DNA from: Beroe forskalii
Taxonomy: Eukaryota; Ctenophora; Nuda; Beroida; Beroidae
NCBI GenBank assembly: GCA_011033025.1
Contig: WFMF01000414.1
Location: forward strand, 62,001-126,000
DNA: 64,000 nucleotides
Reading direction: 5' to 3'
Shown here: positions 48,010 to 61,500 of the stretch, one piece after another
Layout of the letters: every line of letters begins with the position of its first letter
Numbering within the stretch: position 1 is the first letter of the stretch
Notes under the pieces: generated by a model
Told to the model about the DNA's origin: nothing
The model's database searches: none
What the model saw: the letters and a program-made list of their open reading frames with translations, nothing else
Translations under genes and position numbers: made by a program

Positions 48010-49365
48010 ACAGCGCATCAGGCAGTGATTGATGGAACTTTTCAGCTGGATTCCTATCACACAATGATTAATATGAGCCATTCAACATTGTATCTTGAAT
48101 CAGTAAAAGAAAATAAGATTAAGATACACCTTCATGGGACTCATGAGCTTGTTCCATCTCATTCTCCATATTGATTGACGAATGATTGACAGGTATGTCG
48201 GGATACGATCATTGAAACGCGTGATGACATGAAGATTGATGTTGGTCATTGTATCGTGTATGTTTCTCATCTAAGGCCATGAACCTAGAAATGATATTAA
48301 AAGTGATTGAAATGAAAAAATGAATTGAAAATACTAATTAAAGCAAAATGTTCATTGGTCAATACTTTCGATTTATGATAAAATGAACTTGGTTAATTGT
48401 GGAACTACATGAAAAAAAGTAATATAAGAAATGATGTTAAGAAACTTGAGCATAAATTTTTCTCACTTTTCACATAGTTTGATTTAATAATGACAATTTT
48501 ATAATTTATTGGAGTTTTTGATTTTATTCATAAATTAACTGCTATCATTTCTCCCTATCTTATCTGAAATAAATCATTTCATGGGCAATCTTGCTGCTTA
48601 GCTGAATAAATTTATTTTGACAAGTTACTTATAATGAGACACCAAAATTGCAATTAACTAAAATGCTGAAAGGGGATAGATAATATACATATTTTAGTTA
48701 AATTATCTTTGAAACAATAACCAATATACAACTGCTGGCAAATACTGATGACCCACTTAGATATGTATATCTGATGAAAATAATAACAAATTATAGCCTG
48801 TTTAAGGTTTATAATCTAATCAATTGGTGACTGGAATTCGCTATCACATGACATTATTTATGCCACATTTCAAAATTTAAAGTACGTTACAAGTTTTGAG
48901 GATCAGCTCCAGTTGAATACATCAATCTGCAACTCTCTCAGGTGAAGGTACCAAGAATTCGTTGATAAGTTTCAAAAAAAGAACTTTAAAGTTTGTTGTC
49001 ACGTCATAGTTACAGAAAACCCAAAGGAAATAATTTACATTTTTACATGTGAGATACATCAAAAAATCACCGCATCAAAACTTTATAATCTAGTTTGTAA
49101 TCTAACAGCAATAATAGCAGTAAACACATAAATAACGAATCAGTAAATAATATAGTAATAAGTTGTCAAAAAATCTACCTAGAATTATTAATAATAATTG
49201 GTCAATTTTCTACGCAACTCTTAGTCGAAATATAAGCATTCCTCTCTCACACACTCTCAAACAGCGTACATCACGTGCTCCACCCTCATGTCACGTGACA
49301 CTGGAAATCACGCTTCGTCACGTGAGGAGTCACGCGCTGTCACGTGATGCGTCACGCGGGACACA
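48010..49365. other. No gene recognised between two convergent genes
   Basis: AT-rich intergenic DNA between the stop of GPCR 2 and the stop of CFAP52, which face each other. A CACGTGA-rich patch (tcacgtga, several copies, 49270-49350) lies just beyond the CFAP52 stop. Confidence 0.5.
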
Positions 49366-49512
49366 TCAGAAGGGGTACTTCCACCGGAGGATGGCTCCGT
49401 CAGCGCTGACGCTCACAATGTGCTGGGACACGGGGCAGATCTTCACCCGGGTGATGTCGCCGCTGTGCCCCAGACCCACGTGCGTTACTTCGCCCTCGTT
49501 ATACCGCCAGAC
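49366..49512 (-). CDS. CFAP52: CFAP52 exon 11
   Basis: From CCGCAG|GTC, encodes VWRYNEGEVTHVGLGHSGDI and ends AILRWKYPF with TGA at 49366-49368. Confidence 0.94.
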   Translation of the reverse strand, partial: VWRYNEGEVTHVGLGHSGDITRVKICPVSQHIVSVSADGAILRWKYPF

Positions 49513-52500
49513 CTGCGGAGGTTAAGGGAGATGTTACATGGTCGAGATAAGTATGATATCTTCATTTTAAGTTAAAACTTAAATAAGAGCGGTGCTAGAT
49601 AAGGCCGGGCTGAGCCTCAAAGTCAAGCGTTGATTATACTAAACAATAACCCAATGTTTGGCAAACAGAAGTGACGTGAACCCTTTTGGGCAGCTAGTCA
49701 AACTGACCTTAACTTTGCGGCTGTTTCCCCCACTGACGAAGTAGTTTCCGTCCAGGCTGATGTCCAGTCCGTTAATGCTCCCCTCAGCACTTCCCTCCAT
49801 CTCCCGGATCTGACTCCCGTCCAGCGTCTCCCAGTACGAGATCTGAGGGGTAGATTACTGCTGGTGCGTGACCAATAACGAAACCCTCCCCCTGTTGATT
49901 TCTTTATTAGTTTATTTATAACCCTTCTCACCTGTTGAACAATGAACTCTGGCATCAAAATAGTAAATTAGTTACACTAGCGAGGCAGATGAGCTGTTTG
50001 GTTTCAGGATAATTTATAAACGACTTTGCTTTCGGTATGAACGTTCTATTCCTATCTTTTAAAGTTTCAATGGTCGATTCTATCTTTATTCCTATCTAGT
50101 ACCTCATAAAGTTTCACTCCGTCGATGTTTCGACCTGAAAGCCACATCAGAACTGTTTGAAAGTCTCCAGCTCACAAATGCTTGATCTCCTGCCTAACTG
50201 CACATCATCCAAAGACTTGGCTCTTCCTAAGTCAGAATTAGGATGTTCCACCCTATCATCCTCTTGTAGGTATCCTAATTCCTTGCAATGCCTTGCACAC
50301 TGAGCAGCTTGTTTCCTGCTGCTTACCCGAGGGCTGTGCATCTCGACAGTAACCTCATCCTCAACCACGTCATAGTTTGGTGAAGGGTTGCTCACACTGA
50401 AATGTACCTTCATAGACAGCTGATCCGATATCGTGGACTGGGATTTAATGCTGATATTTCTAGCTAACCCCCCACTTTCTGGCTCCTTGGATAAACTGGC
50501 AGGGATATTCCTTTTCGGACGATTGCGAAGTGCACTTCCCCTCGCCAGGAAGGACTTCTGCACAGCCCCCACCACTACACTGTACGTCTTGCTGTAGAAC
50601 AGTGGGTTGAGGAGGCTGTTGATGGGTATAACCAGCAGAGCAAAAACTTCCAAGGTGAAGGATCCGGGCTGCTCGTCCAGCACTTGGTAGTATATGGTAG
50701 TACCGATAAACAGGAACCAACTGATCATCTCGCTTCCGATCATCAGCATGATCTTTACATCCATGGCTGGACCGGTTTTGACCCTACCTCCAACAGCTCC
50801 CAGATTCTTTACCTTTTGACCGGATTTAACCCGGTGGTAAATGATCCTGGCGTAGGTGAAGGCAAATGTCAGGAGTAGTACAACCAGCGACGATAAGAAG
50901 GACAGTTTGTACTTGAGGTAGGAATCATTCTTCTTGAAAATGTTGTGGATACACATGGCGGTGTTGCCGTAGTAGCCTATCTCAATATAATCGAAGAGGT
51001 TCCCCCCAGATGTCAGATTATTGAGGTTTTCTATGGTTTGGTAGATATTTGTACGGTAATTGAAGTGCTTCAGATGAATTTCGTCAATTCGACTCCTGTT
51101 CGTCGACCCGTGGGCTATGAATGGGTTCTTTCTTACGTTAGGGAAAACTAAGTCGGTTCTAAAGACATCCTGAATGCTGTACACCGGAATAACCGGAATA
51201 ACTGCATTGAGGATGTTTAAGGCCATGAAACACCGCTGAAACGAAGATGACTTTCTTCCGGCTAACGTAAGTAACAACCCGTGTACACACCAAACACCGG
51301 ATGATACTGATAAAGGCAATGGCTATCAGTGAGCCGTGCGAGGCAACGGAAAATAAAACTCCTAAAAAGGAGCACACCACGCTCGATCTCCATTCCCTGT
51401 CAATGACACAATAATCTCCCTGCCTTGAAAGGACTGCAGAGGAAATAACGATAGTACAAAGGTAGACACCCATCAAGAAATCAAATAAAAACACCTGCAG
51501 ACACAGAGTCCTATCGACTTTGGCTGCGTTAGATACCGGACAGTCTAGGAAGCAGCGGTAACCCACCAAACAATTCAGAATAACGACCATCACCCCCGTG
51601 CACACGGTCAACACAAACACAGCTGTAGAACTGATGAGGAGCTTGGAGGATGTCAGAAATCCAGTCCAACACTCGGCCTGACACTCGTCCAACCCATTAG
51701 AACAGTCCTTGAAGTTGTCACAAATTTTATCTTCTGTCACTGATTCCGTGGAAATGTTAGGGTAACAGTAAAATCTTACGGAACAGCCCATTTCGTCAGT
51801 ACCGTTACTGCAGTCTTCCTTACCATCGCATATCGAAGAAATGGGGTATGATTCAACCCCAAATGGTTGCCCGCTGCACTGAAAAACAAAATCAAACATA
51901 TCGGTAGACGTTGATGTGACTCCAGAGTAGATGCTTCCACAATATTTCATCCAGTCACCCTCAATAAATCCACCTTCATCGGAACAATTTTTAGCACAAT
52001 ATAGAGGGACCAATTCGAAGTCTGTGGGGTGTCGATCTATTTTTCCCGAGCGAGTTGCGTTCATCAAACAATCCAAGATCGGATTGTTATCGTTAATAAA
52101 CGGCTGACAATCAACATCTTTCCGGATTCCACAACAGTTGGCGGAGTAAAAGCCTATGTCCCAGCAGTAAGTGGCATCTGATATTGTCGTAATCTCGTAG
52201 GGCGATAGGGCAGGACAGGACACTTCGTAAAATCCAACACAAAGCCATTCATCCGACCCATCGTTACACATTTGCTTTCCATCGCAAACCATATTTAAGG
52301 TTAGACACCCCGAGCCGTCAGAACAAAAGAACAGCTCTTTTTTATTATCTTCGCACCAACATTCGTCAGTTAAACATTGCGACTCACCGTCACAGATATG
52401 ATATCTGGAAACATTACAATACAATTGGCTGTTATCCAGCAAACCTTGCTGTCGCGTAGGAACCTCAAATGGGAAATACCGTTTTGCGATAGAGGCTCTG

Positions 52501-55500
52501 TCAAGAGCAATAGGGCAGATACCAAATTGGTCATTTATGTTATCAATGTCTTCAGTCGTGACACGTCTGAATATGGTTTGCCAAATTTCATCATAACCAA
52601 AAACATCGATTAGTGTATCTGAACAGGCTTCACCTGACAACGCATCGTCTCGGTAGAGATTAGCGGCTTCCCAATCAAATACAACCGGTTTCTTTTGGTG
52701 TGAACCAACTGCCAAGCACAGAAAAATTGTAAAGAGACAAGGAACATACATACCAACCAGAAATTTTATCTGAGGGCTGAAGGATAATAGTAGATAAAAC
52801 TTTGAATTAAAAGTTATAAGTTCAAAAATTAAAAATGATTAGTTCAGTCTGTTGAGACAAGCATTATCGAGCAATCAGGATGATTAGAATGGCGAAGAAA
52901 TACATATGCGTTCAAATGCGCCTTGGTAGTAATATTATATTCTAATAGTCTTATAGAAATGCGATGCGATGACTTTCAAAAAGGGGCGATTTTGCGTGAT
53001 TTATATTTTTATAAATCGCTTTGTCTCGAATACACACTCAACGGACCACAGGTCATTCTCTATGTAGCGATTTGACTCCAATTGGGCTCTCAGAACAATA
53101 TACTATTTTTTCCAATTTTCTGCCAAGATTTCATGCAAATATCTAAATAATCAAATAGAGAAGAGCATGAACTTAAGAAAAAAAAAAAGAAGAAAGCATC
53201 CGTTTAACAATCATAAAATTCGGCCACTGAGTGCATTAAGGGCATATGGGCAATAAAAGAACAAAGTTTGTTTTATTCAACGATCTATTTCAATATTCTG
53301 CTAAGAATCAATAGCCACCACCCCTCTCACATCACACTTCATCCCCTCCCATTTCACTCTCTCATCTCACATTACACTACACCCCTTAACTCCCTCATCG
53401 ATATCCTTTCACGCACATATTCTTATTCACATCTGAAAATATCACCACACTACATATAAACATCCCACATACCATTCACCCATGGCTGAAGACGATTAGC
53501 ACATGTTATTTGAAAGCTAGAAACCAACCAATTTGTGTCAATTATAGTCTCAACAACGCCCAACACAGCAATATATTTTAGTAATGTAAGTTGAAATAAA
53601 TTCAAATGACATTTTTGAAAGCTCAAGAATATGCAGTATGCAATTATCTTTGTATGTGTCAATATATGCTGGTCTCATTACAGAATCTAACAAAGTATTG
53701 AAGCATCATTTATATGCAGGTGAGCATTATAGTGACGTATGAAAGGATTAACTTGGCTGCAATAAAACTTGCTTAAAATGAGAAAATGATGATTTCTTAC
53801 CTTTCTGTCACTGCCTCCAGTGAGTAGCTGGGTCTCTGCGGGTTGGTAGCATACAGCTTTGAAGAGGGTATTGGCAAAGATGATTTGGTTCCTGACGAAA
53901 CGGTGCAGGTCCCAGATAAGGTTCCGATGCAATTCCATGTTATTTGCCCGGATCAATATATGCTGGAAAAAGCTGTGCAGAGTTTCTCGTGATGATAAGA
54001 ATTGAGAGGGGGCATAACTGTCAACTTTATGCTAGCGACAGTTGTCGGTAGAGCGGCAAACTGAGCGATATCCTTGCTGACTGAACAATGCTCAATACAG
54101 GATGAAGCTTTGATTCCATGAATTCATTCATAAAGATCTGAGCATGTACTATTACACAATTCACACTCACTATCGCTGCGGCGAAGGTGAAAATTTTAGG
54201 GTAACCATCCCAAATTCTCAAAAATTGCCTAATTTTGAGAAAGTTGTAACAAAATTGTCCCATTCAAATGCAATGTTTGTGCGCGCGACGCAAATCCCTA
54301 ATTACCGAAGACCTACCTTTATGCTCTTTCATGGCTGCTTTCATCTCTTGTCTATTGGCCGAAATATCCCAGACTCAATTTCCATAAAATGAGTGAAAGC
54401 ATATATAGTAAAATGTTCGAAACTAACATTTAAGTTAAGCAGTTCGAAACTATATGCTAAAACCGATAATTTAAGCTAAAACTCGTGCTGCGTATTGTAA
54501 TATTCATTTACAATGACAGTTGATCTTCACTTATTTAAGTACTAGAAGGCCCGTTGGGCCTTCTGGGTCACAGGACACCCGACCCTTTCAATGCTGGCTA
54601 CAGGGCACCACCATGCCAGCATATAATTATCAGGACCCTGGTTTCTTAGACTTGAAAAGTGAAAAATGGACATTAAAGTACGCAGTATTTTCAAAATTCA
54701 TGAGCCACAACGCAAGTTTCATAAATAATAATATTGAATTTGAATTATGAAAGTTAATGAGAAAAACAATTGAAACGTATGAAATTGGAATAAAATGAAC
54801 AATTGCGGTTTTTTTAAGTTTGGAAGTGTCAAATGTGATATCTTACGCTAAGTTAGTCATTGATGCAATTTTTTTGTTACTGGGGTGGGGGTGCAACAAC
54901 GAAATTACGAAATATTCACATAAGGGCTTTGAAAATAAATGAAAATATAGACCAAATTTTACGATTGCATATTAACCTCGAACAAACAGCTGTTAAATAA
55001 GAAGAACTCAAAATAATGTTTTTAATCTTAAGTTCAGATTAGAGAATAGATGGGCAACAAATTTGAATCCGAGCTCATTAAAATCAAAATTGTTTGCATT
55101 TTTTTATCTTTTCATAACCCACTTCTAGCTTCAGTAAATAATTGGAATTCCTCATTCCGTCGAATTCTCGCAGCGAACCATCGAATTGTTTTCTTGAAAG
55201 AATTACTGCTAATTTTCATAATGGAACAACTCTTACCATTTCTCCTACGACGGTGATAAGTTAGTCTTCGGTCAAAAACTTTTTACCGAACTCGAAAATT
55301 CCATTGGGAACGTAAATTATGAATTTCAACAGTGGAAACGTTTCCAAAATACGCACAATAACGAAATGGCAGATTCTTCGTTAAAATGCGTGCAGTTTGC
55401 GCGCGCGCTAGCCTATGTATCCATAGCAACGCGCGCAACAGGTGAATCAATCTAAAACTCGATAGACTTATTTTTTCGCGACCCTCTTTCCAACTTTGAG

Positions 55501-58500
55501 CGATAACTACAAAAATCGTCTTTACGCAAAAGAAGAATGTAGCAATACGGAGACACCTTTTTTCTACCACCGATGCAAAAAATCGCGGTTTTTCAACTCC
55601 TAGTGTGTCAGATTTTCTGGGAGAGCGGAGGCTCCTACTTATAACTACCTCTTTCGATTATAATAATAGATTACTTATCTATTTCAGTCTTTCGATCCCC
55701 TTCCCCTTACCTGTCCTTCCCCGCCTCCGCTGACAATTCTCTTGCTATCAGTGGTAGTTGCAATGGCAGTTACCCCCTGCTTGTGGGCATCATGAATAGT
55801 GTACAGAGCGTTACCCGACTGTGGCTTGAACGCACGGATCTTTCCGTCATTCCAGGCTGAGGTAAGTATAAGTCATTAGGTAACAGGGGGTATGATTTAA
55901 GAACTTTAGAATACTAACATACCGCTAGGGACCATGACGGTCGTATCGTGGCTGCATTGTGACAATACCTTATCTTCAATTTCCAGCTACTTTATGACCG
56001 GTAGGTACCAACCAAAACCATAACTAAGGATTCTCAATTACTCAATAAACTCTGCGATATCATGCCACGGGACCTACCACTGATGATGCTGTGTCCGTCA
56101 GCCATGAAACACACCCCATGACAGAACATGTTAGGCACGTTGATCCTCAGCACCTCGTTGCTGGTGTCCGTCACCCAGATCCTGATGTTTTCCTTGCTGC
56201 AGGTGGCGAACAGGTCACCACAACCGTACGGGAAGGCTACGTCCAGGACCTGAGAAGAGTCGGGTGTGTGCGAGATGTGCAGGGGTGAACTTTCGAGAAC
56301 ATGATAAATTTTCAAGAAAACCATTCTGTGAAAAAACCGATTTGAGGTATTGTTCAAGATTACGAACGAAAGAATTGATAGTGAGGAATGATCATTAATC
56401 AATCAGGCTTTGCTCTGCTCAAAAGTGTATGATTGTTGCTCTGTACATGCCTCTTGAAGCTACACTATCATAGAATGTAGCGGTAAAATGTATGAAGTTG
56501 GTAATAAGAAGAATGGATATGTTGCCGGCGGTATTACTCATTTAACTTGAAAGTTTAAAATCTTCGTTATCTTATGATTTATATTGTAATACATTCCCAA
56601 ACCGAAAGGTCTGCAGTCTAAAATTGGTTTGAGTGGAATATGATACACAAAATGTCCGTTGCTCAGGCGACACACATACACTTAATGAGGTAATTGAGGT
56701 AAAGCTAGGAATATTCAGTTAATAATCGCATGCATAAATGGGTTCCATTGCCCCCAATGACACTGAAATGGACAGAATGATATAAATAACACTGAAATGT
56801 AATCAATCTGAGTCAGATTGATTACAATTTTACGTCAGATTATCTGACGTAACCTATCATTTCGTATTTGAGCCGAATTAGAATCCTAAAGTACTGAAAT
56901 AGGAAAATTATATGAATTTGCCGTGAAAACTGAGCATGGAAAGAACTTGGGACTACATAAAAGCCACGGAACCTTGATATTGGGAAATTAGAAGAGGACA
57001 ACACTCACCCCTGAGTAGTGGCAGGAGTTGATGCAGGTCGGCTTGAAGTCGAAGTAGTTGATCCTGTAGATGTTGCCCTTGTTAACCCCCACAAACAGCT
57101 GATGTCCCACTCCCCGCACAGTGATGCTCGTAGCACCGCCCGCCACCTTGCACTCCTTGCCCGCGATGGGTTTGAAGCTGCCCGCTTTGAGGGCCCCCAC
57201 AATACCACCTCCCGTAGCTACTATCAGGATACTCTCGCTGGAGTCCCCGTCCTTTACCATGGCAATGCTGTGTACACCAAGGGCGTACTTGTCTTTGGTT
57301 GGACCGTACTGCATGAAGAGGTGCGTTCTGATGGTGATCTGGGAGAGAGGTGGGGTAAGTTAAGAGAAATACGTGGAGCATGTACTCACATAGTCATCAA
57401 TTATCTGTAGTCCTGATCAAGTGAAGACTGCAAAGTGTGAATGATAGGCTGCAGATTTATAATAAAGTAATAAGACTCTGGATTCAGGACCGGTGAGCAT
57501 TAGTAATTTCAAATACTGTGAGTATTGAAGCGATATCAAGGATCATGTTACGTTTAACGTTTTATTACAGATAAATAGGAAGCTGCATCTTTACAGACAC
57601 TTTTGATTAAACCAGTGGTGGTATTTTTATTTTTGGTCCCAACCTGTAAGATGTCCCCAGAAGTCGTACCAGCATACAGGAACTCATCGTTATCATCAAT
57701 CAGTATGCACCTCACATCCCTCTTCAGTTGACCCAAGTCACATTCCTGGGGTCTGATCTTGCGGTTGTGTGTGTCCACCTCCCAGATACGAAGCGTTTTA
57801 CTGAGGGGAGAGGAGATGGTTAGAAGGGTGTTCATGAACTCCCAGATACGAAGCGTTTTACTGAAGGGGAGAAGGGATGGTTAGAAGGGTGTTCATGAAC
57901 TCCCAGATACGAAGCGTTTTACTGAGCGGGAGAAGGGATGGTTAGAAGGGTGTTCATGAACTCCCAGATACGAAGCGTTTTACTGAAGGGGAGAAGGGAT
58001 GGTTAGAAGGGTGTTCATGAACTCCCAGATACGAAGTGTTTTACTGAGGGGGGAGGTGGTGGTTAAAAAGATGGTTTTACTGAGGGGGAGATGAGATGGT
58101 TAGAGGGGTGGTCATGAACTTAGATAGTGCTAATTGCCGAATTGAAAGAGCAGATTTAAACCATTCAAGTAGACTAGGTAGATTTAAAGATTTAGGAGAG
58201 TGATTGGGTTTAAAGCAAAGTGTTTGGTTGGGATAGACAGTTGCACAAATAATAGATGGGACGTGACTTCAGTCTGAAATTTAAATCTTATCATTGTTAT
58301 AAGTTGTTAGTCAAAGAATGCGGCTGTGGTGAGAATGCATGACGAAAACAACAAAGCTAGTCTTAAGAAGTGCATGTAAAAACTAACAAAGAGCATTTTT
58401 AAAGTCTGCTAACTTAAACAGCATCGTAACATGCTCTTAACCGCAAAGAGATACATGTTTTATTATCTGTTTAGCGAGCAAAATCAAAAATAATTGAAAA

Positions 58501-61500
58501 TAGAAATTTTTAAATAATATATCGGATATGTGATATTATACGCAGATATCAGTTTAATTAAAGATATTCTGATGCATTAAATGAAGAATTGAAAAGAACA
58601 ATCATGCTTGTGTTTTCCACAATCACATGATTTAGTTGATTCGAAATCGACAAAATCTAAAGTATAAATATGAGCGGCGATCGGTGATAAATTTAATCAT
58701 AGAAAACTTCCCAATTTCATATTGGTCCCGCCGTCCTAAATCTACTAGGTTAGTAGATAAGAATGATTCTCCTTCAGACAATGACTTACTTTCCTCCAGT
58801 GACGAACTTATCGTCGGTAGTGTTCATGAACTGCACGGTGTAAACTGTTCCTGCACTTTGCAGGGCTGAGGGAGCGCCACATAGCGCCTCCTTGCTGGCT
58901 AGATCCCACACCACCACACTGCTGTCATCTCTACCTGAGGGGTAGAGTGGGGTGTGGGGTGGGTAACTTGTACAGTGTACACTAATACACAGTGTATAGT
59001 GTACACAAATACACCGTGTACAGTGTACACTAATACACGGAGGGGGGGGGCAAATAGCGCCTCCTTGCTGGCTAGATCCCACACCACTACACTGCTGTCA
59101 TCTCTACCTGATGGTGTGTACATTTTAGCGCAAGTTCCTTGTACTGTGTATTTTGTTCATAATGTATGCTCATAATGGCCCGTATGCATATAATGTCTGT
59201 ATACAATGTACATCGCAATACAATGTACATTAAATGTTCGGCACTGGGTGCTTTGTTCCTGACAAGATCCCACAGAGATGGCACACCTGAAGTTAGGAAT
59301 TATCATGAATCAAGTTATTAATTTTGATGTGAAAATTGATGATATTTAAAATGAACTACCTATGTTTGGAATGACTTTCAATATAAGGGTGCCTGTATTG
59401 ATGTTTCAAGAACTTCCATATTAATATTAAGCAAATTTCCTGATAGGTAAGTATTTCACATTCTTACTACTTGAATTTAATATGCACACTTACTACTTTT
59501 ATATTATCACTAAAATTAAGTTTTCCATGCTAATTACTCATGACACTGGTGATAGATAATTTTGTTATTGTCCCTGAATTATGGAGTACCAGTACTTAAT
59601 TCAACATTTTGCTATTCTCATGGAAACAAAAGTGGAATATTCCAACTTTAAAACTTTTATTGTATTTATTTTGAAGATTCAATCTTTGAGTAGCACAATA
59701 TAGTGAAACAATAGAACCTTACGAATTTGTTGATTAAATCCTGTTTGGCCCATCGAAACTCAATAAATCCAACTTAACACGATTAAAATTGAGTTAACAT
59801 ATTCGATTCTAATCGCTACTTGACTAAGTTGCCATTGATATGAAATATATAAGTAAAAACTCGCTGTTGTTTGCTATTGAATCCCACCTCTACCTTACAT
59901 AATTCAACTCACGATGCTAAAACTACTACTACTATCCCTCCTACTCACCCTGCACCTTGTCCTATGTGACGAAGACAAGGTCGCTCTGGACCACACAACA
60001 GAAGAGCTGGAACTAGCCCTGACTGTACCCTGCAAACTCCGTACCCTCTACCACAACTACATCGCCCACCACGAGCACACCAGACACGCCCTAGAGACGG
60101 ACTACAGACTGGAGATCTTCAAGCAGGAGATCAAGGAGATCCTGGAGTTACGAGCTAATCCGGACATCAAGTGGGAGGCGGATATTAATCTCATGGCGGA
60201 TTTGAGTGTGGAGGAACGGAAACAGTTGAAGGGGTATAACCATAACTTGACGGCAAGTTTGAAGCAGATGGTTTTGGAAACTAGAGCAGATCACTCGTTG
60301 TCATCAGCAGTTGATTCGTTTGACGATTGGAGGATAAGAGGACTTATTGGCAAGGCTCCAGACCAGCTGAAATCAGACTGCTGGGCTCACGCGGCAATAG
60401 CCCCTATTGAAGCTGAAATAGCGCTGTACACGGGTAAGTTTGTGCGGATGTCGGTACAGGAGCTTTACGACTGCTCCTACCAGCCCGACCATCCAATAGA
60501 CAGCCTGGGTGGTAACCCTGTAGACGGGTGGCGGTACATCAGTAAGAGTGGCAGGTTGGGGCGCTGGAAGGACTCCCCGGAGTCAAAGAAACGGGAAATG
60601 AAGACGTGCGCGGGGAGATACGATAAGACAAAGAACGCTATTGAGGGGTTTCTGCTGGATGCCGTGGCTAAAGTCCTGGAAGAAGGTAAAATGTTGCAAC
60701 TGTTGAGATGCACGTCTCCGATAGTAGTGGGAGTTGATTCCACGGGGAGTCACTTGGGAAAGTACAAAGGTAAGAATGGGGAGCTGTTTAACGCGGTTAA
60801 CTGCAATGCACACGGGGACCACACACTGGTTTTAGTGGGGTACAACCCCAAAGCACTGATCATTCGTAACAGCTGGGGCACGAGTTGGGGCATCAAGGGG
60901 TACGTCATGTGGGACCGGACTGGGGATTCGTGCTGCATGTACGATGGGGCGTTCTCTGCGTTCATGGTAAGGAAGAGGGGGCTGGAGAAGAGGAGTGACG
61001 AGGAACCATGGGACACAACTATTCCAGATATGTGTATTAATTGGAGTGCAGTGCCAAAGGCTACAGATGCTGAAGAGTACTTCTAAATGTGTTTTACACA
61101 AGCTTATTATTTGTATGTTTCAATGTAGTAACTACATGGTACTTCATCTGATCGTATTCTCAGTTCAATTGCTAAAAATATATTAACTGAAATGCATGTT
61201 GTTTTTGTCGTGTTGGCAAGTCAGCTTAGGCTACAGACAAAATTGTACACCGAATACGTTTTATTGCACGAAGAAAAATGTTTCATTCCTCGACTTTTAA
61301 TGGAACACATTTGACAGAATGTAGGTAGGGACAATGTACATTATGCGAGTGTAAATTATTCTGGGTGAAGTATGTATAATACAAAATGTATAGGGACTCT
61401 TGTCCACTACCCACCTCCCAGAGTAACGAGGAATTTGTCGGAAGGAGAAAAGGCCAGGGCCTCAACCTTTACTTTGTGTAGCGTGAAGGTGGCGTAGGGA

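Noticed and set aside
51230..51284. A real micro-intron of 43 or 55 nt in the LDLa receptor
   Set aside because: It would restore phase but remove conserved residues after helix 3, whereas a single extra T explains the frame with nothing lost.
55090..55240. Minus-strand stretch ARIRRNEEFQLFTEARSG as the missing CFAP52 segment
   Set aside because: It resembles the family only over a few residues, the frame is closed by stops near both ends, and exon 9 already covers that position.
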